Positions 27,130 to 35,742 of a stretch of 64,000 bases of DNA are shown one piece after another. Position numbers and translations under genes: made by a program. The DNA is from Capnocytophaga stomatis (GTDB taxonomy: Bacteria > Bacteroidota > Bacteroidia > Flavobacteriales > Flavobacteriaceae). Location of the stretch: the NCBI RefSeq assembly GCF_002302635.1, contig NZ_CP022387.1, positions 2,356,001-2,420,000 on the forward strand. The letters run 5' to 3'. The notes under the pieces are model-generated. The model was not told the origin of the DNA. It searched no databases and saw nothing but the letters and a program-made list of their open reading frames with translations. Position 1 is the first letter of the stretch. Every line of letters starts with the position of its first letter.

Positions 27130-27711
27130 ATGAAAAATCTATCACGCGTACTGATGTTTATCGCCTCAATGTTGATGCTGTCGCTTTTTGCATTTCCTAT
27201 CTGGAACATTACATTGGAGGCTCCGCAGTATCCTGAGGGGATAAAAATGTATATTTGGATTAACAAAATAACAGGAAGTGACGAATTCACGCTTCAAAAC
27301 GTAAATATCCTAAATCACTACATCGGGATGAAAGCCATAACTCCCGAAAGCATTCCTGAATTGACTTACTTTCCGTATATAATCATCGGATTGGCGATTT
27401 TGGGAGTTGTTTTTGCCATCATAGGAAAGAAAATCCTTTATTTGGTGTGGAGCTTGCTACTTATTGTGTTAGGGGCATTAGGTATATACGACTTCTATTT
27501 GTGGGAATACGATTACGGGCATAATTTAAACCCTACGGCACAAATTAAAATACCCGGAATGAGTTATCAACCACCGCTTTTAGGAGAAAAACAATTGTTG
27601 AATTTCCTTGCAAAATCATATCCCGATATGGGAACTTACGCAATGATTTTGGCAAGTATTATAGCCTTCGTGGCGTTTATGATAGTTTACAGGCGTAAGA
27701 ATATCTCTTAA
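27130..27711 (+). CDS. Four-helix membrane protein of the nos cluster
   Basis: The 193-residue protein has four hydrophobic helices (about 7-25, 82-100, 106-130 and 165-188). A loop after helix 1 carries aromatic residues and a basic tail ends the protein. It lies between nosZ and nosL, the place where clade II operons often encode the membrane protein called NosB. I cannot confirm homology to NosB from sequence alone, so no symbol is given. It likely assists electron transfer to, or maturation of, NosZ. Confidence 0.75.
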   Translation: MKNLSRVLMFIASMLMLSLFAFPIWNITLEAPQYPEGIKMYIWINKITGSDEFTLQNVNILNHYIGMKAITPESIPELTYFPYIIIGLAILGVVFAIIGKKILYLVWSLLLIVLGALGIYDFYLWEYDYGHNLNPTAQIKIPGMSYQPPLLGEKQLLNFLAKSYPDMGTYAMILASIIAFVAFMIVYRRKNIS

Positions 27712-27804
27712 AGTTTTATAATAAGTGTTGTTGATTTGATGATAATCCTATAATTGGCAACATTTATTTTTTTGTCAAAAATAAAATACTCAAACACTAA
27801 AAAT

Positions 27805-28242
27805 ATGAACATATCAAGAATAATTATTTTCATCGGGATAATAACAAGCGTAATTAGCTGTAAACCCAAAGCACAACCCATCGATTACGGAAGCCATTTG
27901 TGTGATTACTGCCAAATGACCATTGTGGATAAGCAATTTGCTGCCGAAGTGGTAACCAATAAAGGCAAAGCCTATCGTTATGATGCCATAGAGTGTATGC
28001 TTCGTGACCAAAAGGAAGATGTAGCACTTTATTTGGCTTGCGATTATATGTCACAAGATAGGTTGGTCGATGCAACAAAGGCTACTTTTTTAATTTCTGA
28101 AAATCTTCCAAGCCCAATGGGAGCGTTTCTTTCTGCTTTTGAAAATAAAGCCGATGCAGAGAAAATGCACAAAGAAAAAGACGGAAAATTATACGATTGG
28201 GAAGCCATCAAGCAATATTTTTTGGAAGAAGAGTCGGAATAA
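27805..28242 (+). CDS. nosL: NosL copper-chaperone lipoprotein
   Basis: NosL binds Cu(I) and helps assemble the copper centres of NosZ. The lipobox is VISC and the mature protein starts KPKAQPIDYG. The signature CDYCQMTI, with its downstream FAAEVVTNKGKAYRYDAIECM, is typical of the family. A longer reading frame opens at a TTG (27754), but the lipoprotein signal starts at the ATG at 27805, which I use. The position downstream of nosZ and before nosDFY fits. Confidence 0.92.
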   Translation: MNISRIIIFIGIITSVISCKPKAQPIDYGSHLCDYCQMTIVDKQFAAEVVTNKGKAYRYDAIECMLRDQKEDVALYLACDYMSQDRLVDATKATFLISENLPSPMGAFLSAFENKADAEKMHKEKDGKLYDWEAIKQYFLEEESE

Positions 28243-28342
28243 ATAAGTCAGTTTTGACTAAAAAAACTCAATAATTTTCTTCAAAAGGGTTTCTTTCTCT
28301 CCAAAATACGAAAACTTTACTACAAAATAGCCAATCCTTTCG

Positions 28343-28474
28343 GGGGAATGGCTAACTTTGTGCCTAAAATAAGCAAGTTGCTCGGGGGAAAATGTAAATC
28401 CGACAGGGGAAAATGTAAATCCGATGGGGAAATAACAAAGTCACAGTGTTAAATAACTAAAAACAATGGGGAAA
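28343..28474. repeat. GGGGAAA motifs at 21-base phasing in the nosL-nosD gap
   Basis: The 433-base gap 28243-28675 holds five GGGGAA(A) motifs at 28343, 28385, 28406, 28426 and 28468. The spacings are 42, 21, 20 and 42. The middle units also share AATGTAAATCCGA. The rest of the gap is AT-rich with no reading frame that I believe. No TAnnTTTG element was found just before nosD, so nosD is probably transcribed from upstream. Confidence 0.8.
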
Positions 28475-28675
28475 TTAGAAAAATTTTCTGTACAAAATGA
28501 AATATAAGTCTAAAATAAGAAATATTTTCTGTTCATACCGAAAAATGACATTTCAAAAGTATGGAATTTCTCTTACAATTTTCAAATTTTAATATCAAAC
28601 AGAGAAATCAGAAACCAAATCACCTTCATTGCGATATTTTTTACTGAAAAATCATATTAAAAAACACTTTTTTTG

Positions 28676-29917
28676 ATGCTAAAAAAATTACTTTTATATC
28701 ACTTTCTGTTAATTGGCTTTTTTGTCAAAGCAAACACGATTACCGTTTGCCAAAATTGTCAAGTAAAAACCTTAAAACAAGCTGTTGAAATGGCTCAGCC
28801 CAATGACACTATTCTTGTTGAAAAGGGAACTTATAAAGTACACGATTTAACCATTGATAAGCCACTGGTTATTTTAGGAAAAAATCGCCCAATTATTGAC
28901 GGAGAGCGAAAAGGAGAAATACTTGTTGCCAAAACTTCTGACATTGTCATAAAAGGATTTCATTTTAAAGGTGTTGGAGAAAGTTTCACGAAGGATTATG
29001 CAGCAATCAGGCTTGTAAAAAGCAATAATTTCATCATTGAGGACAATACCTTTGAGGATATTTACTACGGAATATTCTTAGAAAAGTCCAACGATGGCAT
29101 TGTAAAGCAAAATCAAGTCGTTGGGCGAGCAAAAGAGGAGTACAATTCCGGAAATGCCATTCATTTATGGTACTGCAATCGTGTAACCATTGAAAATAAT
29201 GATGTGTCAAAGTCGCGTGACGGTATTTATTTTGAATTTGTGTCCGAATCCACCATCAAAGGCAATAAAAGTTATAACAATCTTCGTTATGGCTTGCATT
29301 TTATGTTCTCGAATAATAACATTTATTACAAAAATGAATTTTGTGCCAATGGGGCAGGAGTTGCGGTGATGTTTTCTAAGTTCATTGAAATGAAAGAAAA
29401 TATTTTCCAGAAAAACTGGGGAAAATCCTCTTACGGATTGCTTCTGAAAGAAATTTACGATTCAAAAATCATCGGAAATACCTTTCATCAGAACACCGTT
29501 GGCATTAACGGAGAGGGCTGTACGCGAATTGATTACGAAGAAAACACATTTTCGGAAAACGGATGGGGAATCCGCATACGTGGGGCGTGTTATACGAACA
29601 ATTTTTTCCATAATAATTTTGAAAACAACACTTTTGATGTTTCGTACAGCAATAAAGTTCACGATAACAAGTTTGAAAATAATTATTGGAGCGATTATAC
29701 GGGCTACGATTTAGATAAAAACGGCATCGGTGATGTGCCTTTCCGCCCCGTGAAGCTGTTTTCATACATTGCCAACAAAACTCCTGAAAGTGTTGTGTTA
29801 CTACGAAGCCTTTTTATTGATATTATCAACTTTTCGGAAAAAGTAGCTCCGTCTTTCACCCCCGAAAACTTAATAGACCCGTCGCCTTTGATGCGTCCGT
29901 ATCCAATCAAGAAATAA
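28676..29917 (+). CDS. nosD: NosD, periplasmic copper-processing protein
   Basis: The protein has a cleavable signal peptide (about 1-20) and then right-handed parallel beta-helix repeats typical of the NosD/carbohydrate-binding family (many N-x-I/F, G-I and N-N-x-F turns from residue 60 to 330). NosD works with the NosFY ABC transporter in building the CuZ centre of NosZ. The reading frame begins at a TTG at 28673, and I use the adjacent ATG at 28676. The gene ends 14 bases before nosF. Confidence 0.92.
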   Translation: MLKKLLLYHFLLIGFFVKANTITVCQNCQVKTLKQAVEMAQPNDTILVEKGTYKVHDLTIDKPLVILGKNRPIIDGERKGEILVAKTSDIVIKGFHFKGVGESFTKDYAAIRLVKSNNFIIEDNTFEDIYYGIFLEKSNDGIVKQNQVVGRAKEEYNSGNAIHLWYCNRVTIENNDVSKSRDGIYFEFVSESTIKGNKSYNNLRYGLHFMFSNNNIYYKNEFCANGAGVAVMFSKFIEMKENIFQKNWGKSSYGLLLKEIYDSKIIGNTFHQNTVGINGEGCTRIDYEENTFSENGWGIRIRGACYTNNFFHNNFENNTFDVSYSNKVHDNKFENNYWSDYTGYDLDKNGIGDVPFRPVKLFSYIANKTPESVVLLRSLFIDIINFSEKVAPSFTPENLIDPSPLMRPYPIKK

Positions 29918-29931
29918 AGTAAATATATACT

Positions 29932-30642
29932 ATGATAGAATTTAGCAACGTACATAAAAAATTTGACAAATTGCACGTACTAAAAGGCATTGATTTCGCC
30001 ATAGAAGGCAACGGAATCTTTGCCATATTAGGTCCCAATGGTTCAGGGAAAACAACCTTGATAAAAAGCCTCCTCGGAATGGTAATCCCTACCGATGGCG
30101 ATATTAAATTTCAAGGAAAAACCATAAAAAATAAGTGGGATTATCGCCAACAAATAGCATATCTGCCTCAAATTGCGAACTTTCCGAACAATCTGAAAGT
30201 TAAAGAACTCATTAAGCTCATCAAGCAACTAAAAGGCGAAAATTGCAATGATAAAGAGCTAATTGAGGTGTTCAATTTGGAAAAACATCTGGAAAAAAAG
30301 TTAGGAAATCTCTCCGGCGGAACAAAACAGAAGGTAAATATCGTTCTTACCTTTATGGCTGATGCTCCGTGTATTGTACTTGACGAACCTACTTCCGGAT
30401 TAGACCCCATCGCCACGCTGGAACTCAAAAAATTGATTATAAAAGAAAAGCAGAAAGGCAAAACCATTTTGATGACTTCACATATTTTGAGTTTCATAGA
30501 AGAACTTTCCGATGAGGTGCTTTTCATCCTTGAAGGAAATATTTATTTCAGAGGAACAATTACCGAACTCATCAATAAAACCCAAAAAACAGATTTTCAG
30601 GAAGCCATAGCTCAATTACTTAAAGAACAAGCGTATGATTAA
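29932..30642 (+). CDS. nosF: NosF, ATP-binding subunit of the NosFYD transporter
   Basis: An ABC ATPase of 236 residues shows Walker A GPNGSGKTT (about 34-42), signature LSGGTKQK (about 127-134) and Walker B CIVLDEPTSGLDP (about 147-159). It powers the transporter needed for NosZ maturation. It is placed between nosD and nosY and overlaps nosY by 8 bases, so the two are translationally coupled. Confidence 0.93.
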   Translation: MIEFSNVHKKFDKLHVLKGIDFAIEGNGIFAILGPNGSGKTTLIKSLLGMVIPTDGDIKFQGKTIKNKWDYRQQIAYLPQIANFPNNLKVKELIKLIKQLKGENCNDKELIEVFNLEKHLEKKLGNLSGGTKQKVNIVLTFMADAPCIVLDEPTSGLDPIATLELKKLIIKEKQKGKTILMTSHILSFIEELSDEVLFILEGNIYFRGTITELINKTQKTDFQEAIAQLLKEQAYD

Positions 30643-31417
30643 GATTATTCGATATACATTTTTTGACCTGATGCGTAGCAGTTGGTCGTATTTTTACTTA
30701 GGATTTTATCTTTTGCTTAGTAGCATTTTACTTTTTTTAAGCAATGACGTTGCCAAATCTATCATTACTTTTATGAATATTGTAACAATTCTCATTCCGC
30801 TTATTGCTACGATATTCGGAGTGATGTACTACTACAATTCACGAGAGTTCATTGAGCTTTTATTGGCACAACCACTAAGGCGAACCACGCTTTTCGTAGG
30901 GCAATACATTGGGATTGCATTGTCTTTAAGTCTTAGTTTGCTTTTCGGAATGGGAATACCGTTTTTGTTATATGGTGTTTTGCTTTCGGGAGAAATTTTT
31001 AACTTTTTGATGCTGATAATCACGGGGATTTTCCTGAATTTTATCTTCGTTGGCTTTTCATATTTGATAGCTCTGCACAATGAAAATAAAATAAAAGGAT
31101 TTAGTTTTTCAATTCTTTTATGGCTTTTTATGGCGGTGATTTACGATGGTATTTTCCTGATTTCGTTGCTTATTTTTCAGGAATATCCGCTTGAAAGATA
31201 TTCGCTGATAGCTACATTCTTCAACCCGATTGATTTATCAAGGATACTGATTCTTTTAAAGTTGGATATTTCGGCACTTATGGGTTACACGGGGGCTATT
31301 TTCAAGAGTTTTTTCGGTTCAAAATTAGGGCTTTGGGCTTCAATGGCAATGCTTCTGACTTGGATTATGGGGCTGTTGTTTTTCATCAATCGTAAAGCAA
31401 AGAAAAAAGATTTTTGA
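30635..31417 (+). CDS. nosY: NosY, permease subunit of the NosFYD transporter
   Basis: The 260-residue protein has about six hydrophobic helices, with an ABC2-type permease pattern (a short cytoplasmic N-terminus, then paired helices and the LLLAQPLRRTTLFVGQY coupling region near residue 80). It begins inside the nosF stop region and closes the operon. It is followed by a repeat copy and a strong terminator. Confidence 0.9.
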   Translation: MIKIIRYTFFDLMRSSWSYFYLGFYLLLSSILLFLSNDVAKSIITFMNIVTILIPLIATIFGVMYYYNSREFIELLLAQPLRRTTLFVGQYIGIALSLSLSLLFGMGIPFLLYGVLLSGEIFNFLMLIITGIFLNFIFVGFSYLIALHNENKIKGFSFSILLWLFMAVIYDGIFLISLLIFQEYPLERYSLIATFFNPIDLSRILILLKLDISALMGYTGAIFKSFFGSKLGLWASMAMLLTWIMGLLFFINRKAKKKDF

Positions 31418-31430
31418 TGCGAGGAAATTT

Positions 31431-31500
31431 TTAAAAATAAGGTTTTGTAAGATAATCTATAACCTAAAAATATATTTTTATTTTCTGTATTTCTTTATGA
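31431..31500. repeat. 70-bp direct repeat, copy A
   Basis: This segment matches 33094-33164 with about eight differences in 71 aligned positions. On the minus strand both copies encode the same tail, HxExQKIKIYF plus a stop, and then a shared 3' flank. In copy A the frame is closed by a TAA only three codons before that tail, so it is a decayed remnant of the small gene described at 33128-33360. Confidence 0.8.
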
Positions 31501-31516
31501 AATTCTTAAAAAAATG

Positions 31517-31540
31517 AAAAACGCCTTTAAGGCGTTTTTT
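31517..31540 (+). terminator. Terminator of the nos operon
   Basis: The stem AAAAACGCC/GGCGTTTTT with loop TTTAA runs into T6. It is the first strong terminator after nosY. Confidence 0.85.
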
Positions 31541-31661
31541 CGTTATAGTACTTCTGTTTTCTCATATTATGCTTCAAGACAAGAGGATAAATAATAAACT
31601 CAAAAAATAATACTTTTAAAAAATTTTTTATTTTTGCAATATTAACGAATTTTATTATTTT

Positions 31662-33035
31662 ATGAAAAGATTTATTATTCCCGTATTAGGATGTGCCTTG
31701 TTGGCTTCTTGTACCGAAAAAACACCAGAATATACTATACTTTCTGGTAAGGTAAGTAATTATGATTATGAAGAAATCATACTGATTGGTGATGGTTTTG
31801 AAAAAGAAATTCCGCTTAATGCCGATAAGTCATTTAACGATACACTAATGTTGGCACACAACGGAGGTTATACCCTTGCTCGTACAGATATTTACTTGCA
31901 AAAAGGTAAAAATTTGAATATTGAGTTAGACTTTGAAAATCCAGAGCAGAGTAAAATTTCAGGAGATTTAATTGCCGAAAACAATTATCTTCTAAGCAAA
32001 TTTAAACTTTCAGAAGATGTTTTGGGTGAAGATGTGTATGAGTTATATAAGCTTGAAGAACAAGATTTTGTAGCAAAAGTAAATGAGCTTAGCACAAAGC
32101 AAAAAGAATTACTCGATAAAACTACTTTCAGTGTAGAAGGATTTAAAGTTTTGGAGGAAAAAACCCTAGCTTACGAAGCTGATTTCCTTTTGAGTCGATA
32201 CCAAGAATATCACGCTTTCTTTACAAAACAGATAGACTTTAAAGTTTCGGAAAGTTTTCCTAAGTTAAACACAACCGACTTTGATAATGCTGAAGATTTT
32301 CGTTTTTCAAGAATTTATCGAGATTTGGTGAAAGAGTTGTTTGAAAAAAACAATAACGATGCCTATCAACAGCAATTCGGTAATAAACACGATGAAGAAA
32401 AGTATGTAAACATAGCCTTGGATAATTTTAAAAAGATAAAAAGTGACAACGTTCGTAATGCAATTGCAAAAAGGCATTTGGAGTTTCACATTTCACCAGG
32501 AAGTACGGTAACTGAAAAGGTATATAGCGAGCTTATGGCTAACGTAAGCGATAGTAAAATGAAAGAAAAGCTCACTGAAAAATACAATAAAGTTAAGGCT
32601 TTACAAAAAGGAAATCCTTCGCCTACTTTCAATTTTGAGAATCACAAAGGAGGAAAAACGGCTCTGGCTGACCTAAAAGGAAAGTTCGTGTACATTGATG
32701 TTTGGGCAACTTGGTGCGGACCTTGTATCGAAGAGATTCCACATCTGAAAGAAATTGAGAAAAAATATCACGGTAAAAATATTGAGTTTGTAAGCATTTC
32801 GGTAGATAATAAGAAAAATCACGAGAAATGGAGAAACTTTGTAACAGAAAAAGAATTGGTAGGCATACAACTCTTTGCCGATAATGCTTGGGAGACAGAT
32901 TTTGTTAAGGATTATGCAATTACGGGAATTCCGCAATTTATATTACTTGACACAGAAGGAAACATTATTAGTGCCGACGCTCCACGTCCTTCTGACCCTG
33001 AGCTCATCGAGCTACTTACCGAGAACGGAATTTAA
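31662..33035 (+). CDS. TlpA/thioredoxin-like lipoprotein with N-terminal DUF4369-like region
   Basis: A lipoprotein signal ends in LLASC (Cys16). The N-terminal part of about 100 residues is a beta-rich DUF4369-like domain (YTILSGKVSNYDYEEIIL), followed by a long helical middle. The C-terminal 150 residues form a TlpA-type domain with the redox site WCGPC in VWATWCGPCIEEIPHL and the cis-Pro loop TGIPQF. It probably acts as a periplasmic thiol-disulfide reductant, perhaps for cytochrome c or copper-site maturation. That possibility fits its place next to the nos operon but is not shown by the sequence. It has its own terminators on both sides. Confidence 0.88.
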   Translation: MKRFIIPVLGCALLASCTEKTPEYTILSGKVSNYDYEEIILIGDGFEKEIPLNADKSFNDTLMLAHNGGYTLARTDIYLQKGKNLNIELDFENPEQSKISGDLIAENNYLLSKFKLSEDVLGEDVYELYKLEEQDFVAKVNELSTKQKELLDKTTFSVEGFKVLEEKTLAYEADFLLSRYQEYHAFFTKQIDFKVSESFPKLNTTDFDNAEDFRFSRIYRDLVKELFEKNNNDAYQQQFGNKHDEEKYVNIALDNFKKIKSDNVRNAIAKRHLEFHISPGSTVTEKVYSELMANVSDSKMKEKLTEKYNKVKALQKGNPSPTFNFENHKGGKTALADLKGKFVYIDVWATWCGPCIEEIPHLKEIEKKYHGKNIEFVSISVDNKKNHEKWRNFVTEKELVGIQLFADNAWETDFVKDYAITGIPQFILLDTEGNIISADAPRPSDPELIELLTENGI

Positions 33036-33044
33036 TAAAACCAC

Positions 33045-33071
33045 AAAGGACTGCATCTATAGCAGTCCTTT
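33045..33071 (+). terminator. Terminator of the TlpA-type lipoprotein gene
   Basis: A perfect 10-bp stem, AAAGGACTGC/GCAGTCCTTT, with a 7-base loop starts 9 bases after the stop. Confidence 0.8.
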
Positions 33072-33093
33072 ATGTTTTATTTTCGACAATGTA

Positions 33094-33164
33094 TTAAAAA
33101 TAAAGTTTTATAAAATAATCCATAACCTTAAAAATATATTTTTATTTTCTGCATTTCGGTATGA
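33094..33164. repeat. 70-bp direct repeat, copy B
   Basis: This is the partner of 31431-31500. It covers the 3' end and downstream flank of the broken small gene on the minus strand. The two copies flank the TlpA-type gene. Confidence 0.8.
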
Positions 33165-33360
33165 GTATTTAACAGGTCAGCAACAGTGATGTTGTAGGCA
33201 CTGATGTTCTTATCTTTCCTTACCGAAGCCTTATATAGAGCTTTTTACTTGTGGGTATCTGCTGCGGTTTCGTATCTACAATTTTTAAAAACGCTCCTCT
33301 TGGGATAACGATTTCCTTTCCCAAGGAAAAGTTTTCCGTAAAAATCGTATGGAGATTCAT
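33128..33360 (-). pseudogene. Small broken gene with intact-looking promoter
   Basis: From ATG 33360 the minus strand encodes 46 residues (MNLHTIFTENFSLGKEIV, then IPRGAFLKIVDTKPQQIPT and SKKLYIRLR) before a TAA at 33220-33222. After a one-base shift at that point the frame continues sensibly with RKDKNISAYNITVADLLN and the tail HTEMQKIKIYF, ending at 33128. A TACCTTTG element (33390-33383) stands upstream, so a transcript is likely. I do not recognise the family. The tail is duplicated in decayed form at 31431-31500. It may be a frameshifted gene of about 77 residues, or a functional 46-residue product. Confidence 0.5.
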
Positions 33361-33489
33361 TTTTCGATTAGCTATTTTTTTGCAAAGGTATCAAGTTTTG
33401 AATGGTTTTCGAATCAAGAGATTAAATATTTCAGTGTCTAACAAAAACTCTTTACTTTTGCTGAAACCTCAATTTCACAGATTATAACA

Positions 33490-34053
33490 ATGGAAAAATT
33501 TATCGATTATATACAATCCTTGGTTCCGAACTGCTCCGTAGCCCCCTTGGATTTGGAAGATTTTTTCTCTTTAAAATCGTTGGCGAAAGGCGAAATTTTA
33601 TTATCAAAGGGAAGTATTTGCAAACATTATTATTTTGTTAATCAAGGGGTTTTGAAAATTTATTATTTTAATGATTTGGGAGAAGAACGCACGAGTTGGG
33701 TGGCTTTTGAAGGCTATTTTTTCACGGAATTGGAAAGTTTTATAAAAGGTACGCCCTCTCGATACGAAATCATCGCTACCGAAACCACCGAAGTTTTGCA
33801 AATCCACAAAGCACACATTGATTTACTGATTGAAAAATACGATTGGTTTGCTAAGTTTCTATTTTACAACCAACAAGAAACGATTTTAAACCTAACGAAA
33901 ATCATAGAATTATTCCAAAACCAATCCGCCAAAGACCGTTATAAAGCTCTTTTCTCATACCCCGATTTCATTAAAAAAGTAAAGCAGAAAGACCTTGCCT
34001 CAATGCTCGGAATGAGTAAATATTCGATGAGTAGGGTGAGAAAGGAGCGGTGA
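33490..34053 (+). CDS. Crp/Fnr family transcriptional regulator
   Basis: The 187-residue protein has a cyclic-nucleotide-binding-like beta-roll (about 20-115) and a short C-terminal helix-turn-helix (KQKDLASMLGMSKYSMSRVRKE). This is the compact Crp-type regulator common in Bacteroidota. No Cys cluster for an Fe-S sensor is seen. A TACTTTTG element at 33453-33460 lies 30 bases upstream. It is 2 kb downstream of the nos operon and just before the restriction-modification genes. Neither link is proven. Confidence 0.85.
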   Translation: MEKFIDYIQSLVPNCSVAPLDLEDFFSLKSLAKGEILLSKGSICKHYYFVNQGVLKIYYFNDLGEERTSWVAFEGYFFTELESFIKGTPSRYEIIATETTEVLQIHKAHIDLLIEKYDWFAKFLFYNQQETILNLTKIIELFQNQSAKDRYKALFSYPDFIKKVKQKDLASMLGMSKYSMSRVRKER

Positions 34054-34143
34054 AGTGGCAAGTTAATGGATTTTTTTGTAGTTTTGCAAGTAGAAACAAT
34101 TACCTGATATTATAAGACACTAAAATCATTGAATGATCTAAAA

Positions 34144-35742
34144 ATGAATATTCCCGCTAAACAGAGTACAAAAAATAAATTTGGGCAATACTTCACACCA
34201 GAAGTAATAGCTAATTTTATGATTAGTTTAGCGAATATTTCTAATGAGTCAAAAATTTTAGAGCCATCTTGTGGAGAAGGTGTTTTTCTAAACTTACTAA
34301 AAGAAAAAGGATATCATAATCTATCAGCATTTGAAATAGATAAAGAACTGTCAAAAGATTTTGATTTTGTAAGATATGAAAGTTTTATTTCTGCAAAAAT
34401 AGATGAAAAATTTGATTTAATAATTGGTAACCCTCCTTACATTCGTTGGAAAAACCTTGAAGAAGAATTAAAACAAGAGCTTCTAAAAAATGAAACTTGG
34501 AATAAGTATTTTAATTCACTTTGTGATTATCTTTATATTTTTATTCTTAAATCCATAGAGTTATTGAGTGAAAAAGGGCAACTAATTTTTATTTGTCCCG
34601 AATATTGGATGAATACTACTCATTCAGTTTCATTACGAAATTATATGGTTCAAAATGGTTATTTTGAAGAAATCTATCATTTTAATGAAACTCCAATTTT
34701 TGACAAAGTCACAGTGTCTACTGTAATATTCAAGTATGTAAAAAATTGTGTTAGAAAAGAAAAAATACAAATCTCAAAATATCATTCTAATAAGAAATTA
34801 AATAACGAAATATTAGAAAATTTAAAGAATAAAAAAACTTTTAAAGACACATACCATTTTGATATTGACCAGTTTAAATTAAACGAAAGATGGATTTTAC
34901 AACCTGAAAAACTCAAAAGAAAATTAGAGGTTTTGGAAAATAATTGCTTCAAAAAGAATCAAAGTACACTTCTGAGTTTGTTTGATGAAAATAAGCGAGA
35001 ATTTCACACCATTGGAGATTTTTGTGATATTGGTAATGGTTTGGTTAGTGGTTTAGATAAAGCCTTTCAGATTAATGGTTGTCTTTTAACAAAAGAAGAG
35101 AATCAAGCTACAATCAATGTAATAAAAGCTAAAAATATAAATCCTTATATTGCAAATAACATTACAAAATATATATACATAGAGGAGGGATTGGAAGAAT
35201 CAGAATTTATAAAAAAATATCCTAACTTCTATCTTCATTTTCAAAAGTATAAATCCCAATTAGAAAAAAGATACCAATACAATAGAAAAATAAATTATTG
35301 GGAATGGGTGTTTTTGCGAAACATCAGTCTCTTTAAAAAACAAGAAAAACGAATTTTTGTTCCTTGCAAAGAACGAATTTCTAATAAAAATTATTTTCGG
35401 TTTGCTTTGGTAGATAAAGATGTTTTTCCTACACAAGATGTAACTGCTATTTTTAGAAAACCCAATACAAGCGAAAGTATCGAATATATTTTAGCATACT
35501 TAAATACCCCAATTGTTTTCGATTGGCTAAAAGCTAATGGAATAGTTAAAGGTAATATTGTGGAGTTTTCTGAAAAACCAATATCAAGTATTCCCTTTAG
35601 AACAATTGATTGGTCAAATGGAAAAGAGGTTGAAATACATAATTTTATTTCGGAAAGTATTAGAAACTACCTAAAAAGACCAAATGAGCTATTACTTAAT
35701 TTGATCAATGAATCATTTAGTAATCTATTATGTGTAAAGTAA
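34144..35742 (+). CDS. N6-adenine DNA methyltransferase of a HincII-like type II system
   Basis: This is a gamma-type DNA methyltransferase: motif I is in LEPSCGEGVFLNLL and the catalytic motif is NPPYIRW. A target-recognition region fills the C-terminal half (TaqI/Eco57I-like). It should protect the site cut by the endonuclease encoded next, whose start overlaps this stop by 13 bases. By homology of that enzyme the site is expected to be GTYRAC. I use ATG 34144. A TTG five codons upstream is possible. A TAGTTTTG element lies at 34079-34086. Confidence 0.88.
   Translation: MNIPAKQSTKNKFGQYFTPEVIANFMISLANISNESKILEPSCGEGVFLNLLKEKGYHNLSAFEIDKELSKDFDFVRYESFISAKIDEKFDLIIGNPPYIRWKNLEEELKQELLKNETWNKYFNSLCDYLYIFILKSIELLSEKGQLIFICPEYWMNTTHSVSLRNYMVQNGYFEEIYHFNETPIFDKVTVSTVIFKYVKNCVRKEKIQISKYHSNKKLNNEILENLKNKKTFKDTYHFDIDQFKLNERWILQPEKLKRKLEVLENNCFKKNQSTLLSLFDENKREFHTIGDFCDIGNGLVSGLDKAFQINGCLLTKEENQATINVIKAKNINPYIANNITKYIYIEEGLEESEFIKKYPNFYLHFQKYKSQLEKRYQYNRKINYWEWVFLRNISLFKKQEKRIFVPCKERISNKNYFRFALVDKDVFPTQDVTAIFRKPNTSESIEYILAYLNTPIVFDWLKANGIVKGNIVEFSEKPISSIPFRTIDWSNGKEVEIHNFISESIRNYLKRPNELLLNLINESFSNLLCVK

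Noticed and set aside
28343-28474. G-quadruplex from the GGGG runs
   Set aside because: The loops would be 14-38 bases, too long for a stable quadruplex.
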